Translations under genes and position numbers: made by a program
Shown here: positions 58,480 through 64,000 of the stretch, piece after piece
Position numbering within the stretch: position 1 is the first letter of the stretch
Layout of the letters: each line of letters begins with the position of its first letter
From: Aquilaria yunnanensis
Lineage: Eukaryota > Streptophyta > Magnoliopsida > Malvales > Thymelaeaceae
Reading direction: 5' to 3'
DNA: 64,000 bases
Assembly (NCBI GenBank): GCA_039654915.1
Contig: CM077599.1
Location: 1,924,501 to 1,988,500, forward strand
Notes under the pieces: model-generated
The model's input: the letters and a program-made list of their open reading frames with translations, nothing else
Databases searched by the model: none
Told to the model about the DNA's origin: nothing

Positions 58480-59265
58480 TTAGTTCGAAAGCTTATACTG
58501 TGCTACTTGAAATTCGTGTATAAATGTAGAGGATTCGGAAGAGCACTGCTCTCCTAGAGGCTTTATTGGCGGCCAAGAGTATTCCAGCCGATACGGATTC
58601 GGGTTACGAAGAACGCTACCGATTTTGCGGTGAAATCGAAAAGTAGTGCATCTAGCAGTTGCTGCTCTTGCTCTTCTTTGAGTTCTAGCGCACCGGAAAG
58701 GTCTCATTCCACTACTACATCTCCGTGAGGCAAGCTTGAGCCCGAGGAAATCAGGGTCGAAATCATCGGAAGCCGCGGCTGAATCGCTGAGATCTCCACT
58801 CAAAAGGCCTCATCCGTTCTATTCGGTTTTTGCTTCCCCCAGTATTGTTCCGGTTAAGAGCACACTTCAATTCGATGCCTTCGGTGGAGCTTTGAGCTCC
58901 TCTCCTCCCTCTTCTTCATTGTCCCCACGTTCTAGTTCACCAGAAAGAAGTTTGGGAAAGGGCCCAGATGAATCTCTGCCGATCTTCAATCATTTGGATA
59001 GAAACGAAGGGGCACCATTGTTGACCAGGCCTCCAGTTCACCAGAAAGAGATGTAGTTAAGATTTTGGCGTCGCCGGTGCTAGGCTACACCTTGACTCGG
59101 TGGTTCGGCGAGCAGGGAAGCGTGGACGACGGTTGGGGCGGCTGAAGATTGTGGCAGCGTTTGGCCTGGCGCGCGGCTGAGCTTGGAGTCTAGCGCTGGC
59201 GGTTGAGGGTAAAGTTCGGCTTGAATCTTTTACCGGAAGCATTGGTTCATAGAAAATCATCAGGA
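58480..59265 (+). pseudogene. Exon-like Ser/Pro-rich remnant
   Basis: GC-richer than its surroundings, with a 106-codon plus-strand frame at 58,736-59,056 (SPRKSGSKSSEAAAESLRSP, then FDAFGGALSSSPPSSSLSP, then SSSPERSLG). A second frame just upstream (about 58,590-58,715) reads VTKNATDFAVKSKSSASSS and SSAPERSH, so two pieces of one Ser/Pro-rich protein seem to be out of frame with each other. I do not recognise the family. It may be a decayed gene or a fragment carried by a transposon. Confidence 0.4.
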
Positions 59266-60003
59266 GAGGCTAAAATGTTAAATTTAGATGTTTAAGGGTG
59301 ATTTGAGTGAGAGAAAGAAAATGTAAGAATCAAAATTGACATTTCCAATGAGATTTCGATAAACTTGGAAATTAATGGAAGAACCACAATTAGAACAAAA
59401 ATAAGAAAATTAAGGACTTTAAGAAAATAAAATAAAAATTAGAGGCCCCATTTAGAACAACGTAAAAATATTAAGGACCACAAATAAATTTTACCTATAT
59501 GTTTATGGGCAGAGCCAGTTGAGATGCTCCGCCGCAGCTCCAAAAGTCATGGGGGTCATACTGTTCATCTCGTCCCTCATTCGCATTGTTTGTCACTCTT
59601 TTCTGAGCTGATCATTTTTAGGGAAGGGGATCACTCTCTTTTTGAAAGCTCAGTCACCATTAGTTAGGTTGCTCGTTTTTCGAGAGCCTCTGTCGTATTT
59701 TTCCAGTTTCGTTATATTTCAGGTTTTGTTTGACTCAATCCCGTTTCAGTTATGAAGTGTTGCTACCTATTTTAGTCCCTAATTTTATTCATTTGTTATT
59801 TTGGTCTCGAATTTAATACTTAAACTCTTTTCATTTGTTTTCTTAGTCTCCAATTTTTTTTGTTGTTTCTTGTATTCTAATATTTCAAAACAAAACCTTG
59901 GTCACCGTCATATGTCTTTTTATTACTATGGGTTGCGCTGATGCGGCTTTGGTTATTTCTTTTTGTCCTCTTCTTTTTTTTTTTAAGCCTTTTATTAACT
60001 CAA
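59266..60003. other. Intergenic stretch with transposon-edge-like sequence
   Basis: 59,330-59,500 and 59,755-59,870 have the phrase-like composition of Mutator-like ends, but they point away from each other and do not define one element. No gene is recognised. Confidence 0.35.
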
Positions 60004-62022
60004 AGAGATTACTTATAGTTATTTCTGAACTTTAAGTGATATTACACTTATTCCTAAGGTTTGAAAATATACACTTACCCCTTGTTTTTTTAATACTGTC
60101 AGTCAGCCATTAGTTAAAATTACAGCTAGCTATCTTGAATTTAGTTTGGTTTACAATTATACCCAAAACTTTAGAAATTTACAATTTTTTAAAATTGCCC
60201 TTCCCCTCCTCGTCTCTTCACTTTCATTCTCCTCCACCTCCACATCGACCCATCCATCTCTGCGCCTCCTCGCCTCCTTATGTGACTTCTTCTTCTGCTC
60301 CAATACCTTCTCATTTAAGCCCCTTGCCGGCGCTTATCAGGCTCTCGATGGCTGCCTTGTAGTTGCTCCATTGAGACTTATCCAGACCAAGGCCACTATC
60401 TCAAGGTCTTTCATCTCCACTCTTCTCGTCAACGCCACCTACATTGCTGAATGTGGGATGCTCCAAACATGTCGAGACTATAATAGTTACACTGCCTGCC
60501 AACTTTTGGCCACCAACAATGAGTTCAACTCCGATTTCTACAACACCATCATAGAGGATGTCAATGCGCTGGTCAATGCCATCTAGAAATACAAACATGA
60601 AGCCCAGGGGTCAACTTTGGTTGAACTCAACTCTACCTTCCTCAAGCTTTGTGAAATTTGCATTGTTTCTACCAAGTTTTTTAGTCTTTAAGATTTGAAT
60701 TTGCTTTTTGACTAAGAGTTATATAAGTCATCTATGTAAGTCTTACCAGAAAAGAGATATGTTCATACATAAAAGTGATAAAAACAAATACATAATAATG
60801 ATATTAATATAAAAAATTGTAAAGTTCATCAAATTATCTAGAAGTTTGTAAAACACTCATGCCCATATTAGTGGGAAATATAATATGAGTATCTAATTAT
60901 TTGAATTTAATTATTAGAGGTAAATTTTTTATTTCTTCCATCCTATTCTAATTATCAACAATATAATATTTGGTTTCAATTATTTGCCTCCAATTTTGAA
61001 TAGAGTTTATGGAGTCAAATATTTTATTTATCTCCAATGTATATTAATTAGTGAAAAATATAATATATATGCTTATAAGTTGTTGCCTCAAATTTTGAAT
61101 ATAGGTATTGGAGATAAATGCACTATTGCCCCCATTATACTTTTCTCAAAAGCTAATTCCTCATGTAGTGAATTCAAAATAAAATAAAATAAAATAATCA
61201 AAATGGGAAATGTTGAAAAATAATTTGTTTTGAAAATACGAGGTAAAACAACATTACTACATGCTTGATAATGATTCTAACAAATGAGTTATTAGTAATT
61301 ACTTTGATATATAAAGATTATTCACTCAACTTGAATTATATCGATTGAAACTTTGTATTTAAAAAGTTGAAAAAGTAGTTTTTAACACTTTTTTGGAAAA
61401 TCTTGGTATTTTCTCTCAATTTTTTTCTTTTTCTTAGTTGGCTACAAAAAAATTATTTTCTAAAAATATTATTCAAATTATTATTAATTAGATATATTAT
61501 TTTCTAAAAACATTATTTAAGTGATTATTAATTAGATATTTAAATGATATAATTTTAGATAAAAAATCAATTAAAGTGGTTAGATGGATTGAAGCGTTGG
61601 CCTTCCTCTTCTCTTCTTCAATTTGTGTCGATCCACGGAATGACATTTGAGCTGAATTTGGTTGAGTTTGAATGAGTTAAGGCGACAAGAGTAAATGATT
61701 TTAGGAATGAGGTCAGTGAAGAAGGTGATGGAGCAAAAAGGCAAGGTTGCATACGGAGGCAGTGAGGCAACGGAGATAGATAAGGTCAAAATAGAGGTAG
61801 CAAATAATAGAAGTAAAAATACGAGAAAAGGCAGGGTAATTTCAAAAAATTGTAGATTTTAAAAGTTTTGGGTATAATTGTAACTAAACTAAATTCAAAG
61901 TAGCTGATTATAATTTTAACTGACAGTGTTAAAAAGGTAAGAGGATAAGTGTACATTTTCAAACCTCAAAGGGGACAGTCTAATATTACTTTAGTTCAGG
62001 GGTAACCGTAAAAACCTCTAAC
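60004..62022. mobile_element. Pack-MULE-like element with inverted ends of about 190 bp
   Basis: The left end (about 60,004-60,195) and the reverse complement of the right end (about 61,835-62,022) align through CTGAACT, GGTTTGAAAATRTACACTTA, ACTGTCAGT, TTGAATTTAGTTTRGTTACA and ATTATACCCAAAACTTT. The element is about 2.0 kb, lacks transposase and carries a GC-richer gene-like segment next to the left arm, which is the Pack-MULE arrangement. The target duplication was not resolved, so the exact ends are approximate. Confidence 0.72.
60195..60675 (+). pseudogene. Gene fragment captured inside the Pack-MULE-like element
   Basis: A plus-strand frame open to 60,586 reads LLVSSLSFSSTSTSTHPSLR, then FKPLAGAYQALDGCLVVAPL, then ATYIAECGMLQTCRDYNSYT and EDVNALVNAI. 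After a TAG it continues in frame for about 30 codons to about 60,690. The start of the long frame lies in the transposon arm, so no genuine start is seen. It looks like coding sequence by composition, but I do not recognise the family. It is probably a captured exon. Confidence 0.4.
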
Positions 62023-63862
62023 CCAATTGTTACTTCCTCATTACCTAAAGTCTTTCTATTTCACTTTATTGGCCCCTGTTACTCTTATTATTATTATTTT
62101 TGAAAACAAAATTTTAGCCACTAATGTTTATCTAGTTTTGGATATGGTTTTCGTTGATTCAAATTTGACCAAATTTTTTTTTCTATTCTTTGTTTCTCAT
62201 ATATTAAGTTAATGGTTAAACCATTAATACTTAGAGTCTATCCATTTGCTATTGGTCACAGAGATTTTTTTGTTGCTAACCTTTTTTTTTTTTTTTTGCG
62301 TAAAACGTTAAACTCCGTTTTCCTTCACTAAAATCTAACTGTTTCCCTTACTTTATTAATTATCCCAAATTATTTTTATCTTCTAAAATAAAATTGGGCC
62401 ACTGCAGTTTGTATGCTTTTAAGCATATTATTCATGTATTCTCAAACAACAACAAATGTTACCATTCAATTAATACTAATAAAGTTTCAGGCCAAAGGTT
62501 TCGGGGAAAAGAATCATACATTTGTATTCATGAATTAATTATTTTTTGTTAATTGTTTATTTTCTGAAGTTAGATACGTACAAATACGTAAGAAATTAAT
62601 TACTTCCTAAAAAATTTTTTTTCAAATGATTACTTGGTAGATAGAATCCAAATCACACTGTTTCTGGAAAAAAAAAAATAAAATTAAAAATATTGAATTT
62701 ATAATGGATTTTTCAATTAAAATAAAGAACCTCTAAAATAGGCTTAACTGCACTGTTAGTCTCTCACTTGACCAAACTCACACGACTTGGTCCTCAGCTA
62801 GGATTCCGTTCGACTTCGTACTCCAAATTTTGCAAAACACTACAATTAAAGCCCTAAATTCCTATGTTTCCACAAAATATCCCATCATCCAGAAACTTCC
62901 ACCAGGATTAATTAACTTTACTATATAATCAATTAAAAATTAATTACATAATTAATCCCTACTTAAGAAAAAATATAGACTAGTTTATTTTTATAAAAGA
63001 AAAAGTTTAGGATTATCAAATGACTTATATTTTGATTGATTTTCTAGAGAATTTATTTCAATTATTTTTTTAGAAGGCGAGCAAATCCAACCTTTTAATT
63101 ACTTCGCCTTTAATTATATTATTTATTTTTGCTTCACACTAAATCACAAACAAATCCTTATATGATGAAATAAAAAATTGAATTTTAATATGAGCGCATA
63201 ATTTTTTTTATTTTAGTTGCATTATAATTGAAATTTAAAAGAAATCGAACGCTTCTCTTAAAGTGCGATTAACCTCAGAAAAGTTGTTCGTATTTCCCTA
63301 GTGATCAACTGCAAAATAAATATTACCTCACAAAAAATATGTAATACAAAATGATTATTGGTACATTTTTATTTTATACTAAAAACTAGTAAGACTGTTA
63401 TACCACTTAATGATTATGTAGTTGAAGAGACTGGTGGAGTTTGAGGCTGTGTGGATAAACGAAGGGAAGAAAGAAGCAACAAATAGAATTTAGGAGCTAG
63501 CAAACAATAATTGATCGGGTGAGCTGGGGAAGCAAAAGTCCTAATCCCAGTCCCAGTCCCAGTCCCCATCCGTGAGCATAATCAAGTTGTTAGCTTCTTC
63601 TGTCGAGTCAACTTGTCGTGTTTTACTTGAACCTCCAGTCCTGATTAGAACATTATTAATAATCCATTAACTCTAAGATTCTTATTATTAGCATAAACCA
63701 CCCCTGTAACCCTATAAAACCTTACCCGTATGCTACCTAGCTAGGTAGCAAGCAGATTAGTCTTTCACTTGGCCAGGGAGGGCCAATTACAATTATAATC
63801 GTCGGAACCAATCCAAACCTCTATAACCAATAAATTGGCATTAATTGCTCGAAAGCCTGCTC
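62023..63862. other. AT-rich intergenic stretch
   Basis: No gene is recognised. 62,735-62,880 resembles a transposon terminal repeat without a visible partner. A short CCCAGT repeat lies near 63,546-63,566. Confidence 0.4.
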
Positions 63863-63873
63863 CTATATATAAA
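63863..63873 (+). promoter_or_regulatory. Candidate TATA box near the right edge
   Basis: CTATATATAAA is a strong plant TATA match on the plus strand, followed by a pyrimidine-rich TTTTCCTTTCCACAACGCC about 20-40 bp downstream where transcription would start. The 127 bp left in the window contain no convincing start codon, so the gene would begin outside. Confidence 0.35.
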
Positions 63874-64000
63874 TCAACCAATAAATTTGTTTTCCTTTCC
63901 ACAACGCCAACCTCTGGACATAGTTTTGTTACCCCTGTAATGCGTATTAATCTAAAGAAAAATTAATTTTCTTTTAAGTGGTAAAAGAGTGAGAATAAAT

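Noticed and set aside
59330..59870. Possible inverted-repeat pair of transposon ends
   Set aside because: The two segments face outward from each other rather than inward, so they do not bound one element.
1..64000. tRNA, rRNA, CRISPR arrays, bacterial operons or phage genes
   Set aside because: Looked for on both strands by motif and structure; nothing found, and the whole window reads as plant nuclear DNA.

Overview
This is eukaryotic nuclear DNA from a flowering plant, probably a (woody) eudicot. It is AT-rich, has one spliced plant-type gene with GT-AG introns, and is otherwise filled with plant transposon families (Ty3/gypsy, L1-type LINEs, hAT, CACTA, Mutator-like, PIF/Harbinger and Stowaway MITEs). 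I see no bacterial operons, CRISPR, rRNA or recognisable tRNA. The species cannot be fixed from the sequence alone.

Layout. 1-15,500 is a nested transposon block. A degraded L1-type LINE on the minus strand (about 15,500 down to 6,104) carries a 1.7-kb solo LTR with a 5-bp target duplication (11,430-13,161) and a 2.3-kb unidentified insertion (about 6,730-9,062). It is cut off at 6,103 by the 3' end of a large LTR retrotransposon (internal tail 1-3,125, LTR 3,126-6,103), and that LTR holds a 711-bp hAT element with a perfect 8-bp target duplication. 15,500-20,500 has a foldback element, a second LINE fragment with a poly(A) tail and little else. 20,520-23,708 is the only intact host gene found: a nine-exon, minus-strand bHLH transcription factor of the bHLH68/112/123 type, 369 residues, every splice junction readable. 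24-45 kb is AT-rich intergenic DNA with microsatellites, two Mutator-like inverted-repeat elements, a LINE tail, and three copies of one Tourist-type MITE, one of them nested in a foldback element. A cluster of six CACGTG G-boxes lies at 45,008-45,356. 45,817-53,166 is a complete, recently inserted Ty3/gypsy element, probably CRM-type chromovirus, with a 5-bp target duplication, PBS, PPT and one gag-pol frame broken by eight stops and one frameshift. It is followed by an inverted-repeat element built from tandem hairpins (53,186-54,518), a non-autonomous CACTA element carrying a captured promoter-like segment (54,739-57,223), a Stowaway MITE, an exon-like remnant, and a Pack-MULE-like element (about 60,004-62,022). 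The right edge has a good TATA box that may serve a gene starting just outside the window.

The genes do not form a pathway. The coherent story is repeated nested transposition around one transcription-factor gene. I found no convincing new biological system. The best leads are the G-box cluster, the hairpin-array transposon, the CACTA capture, and the young but heavily broken retrotransposon.
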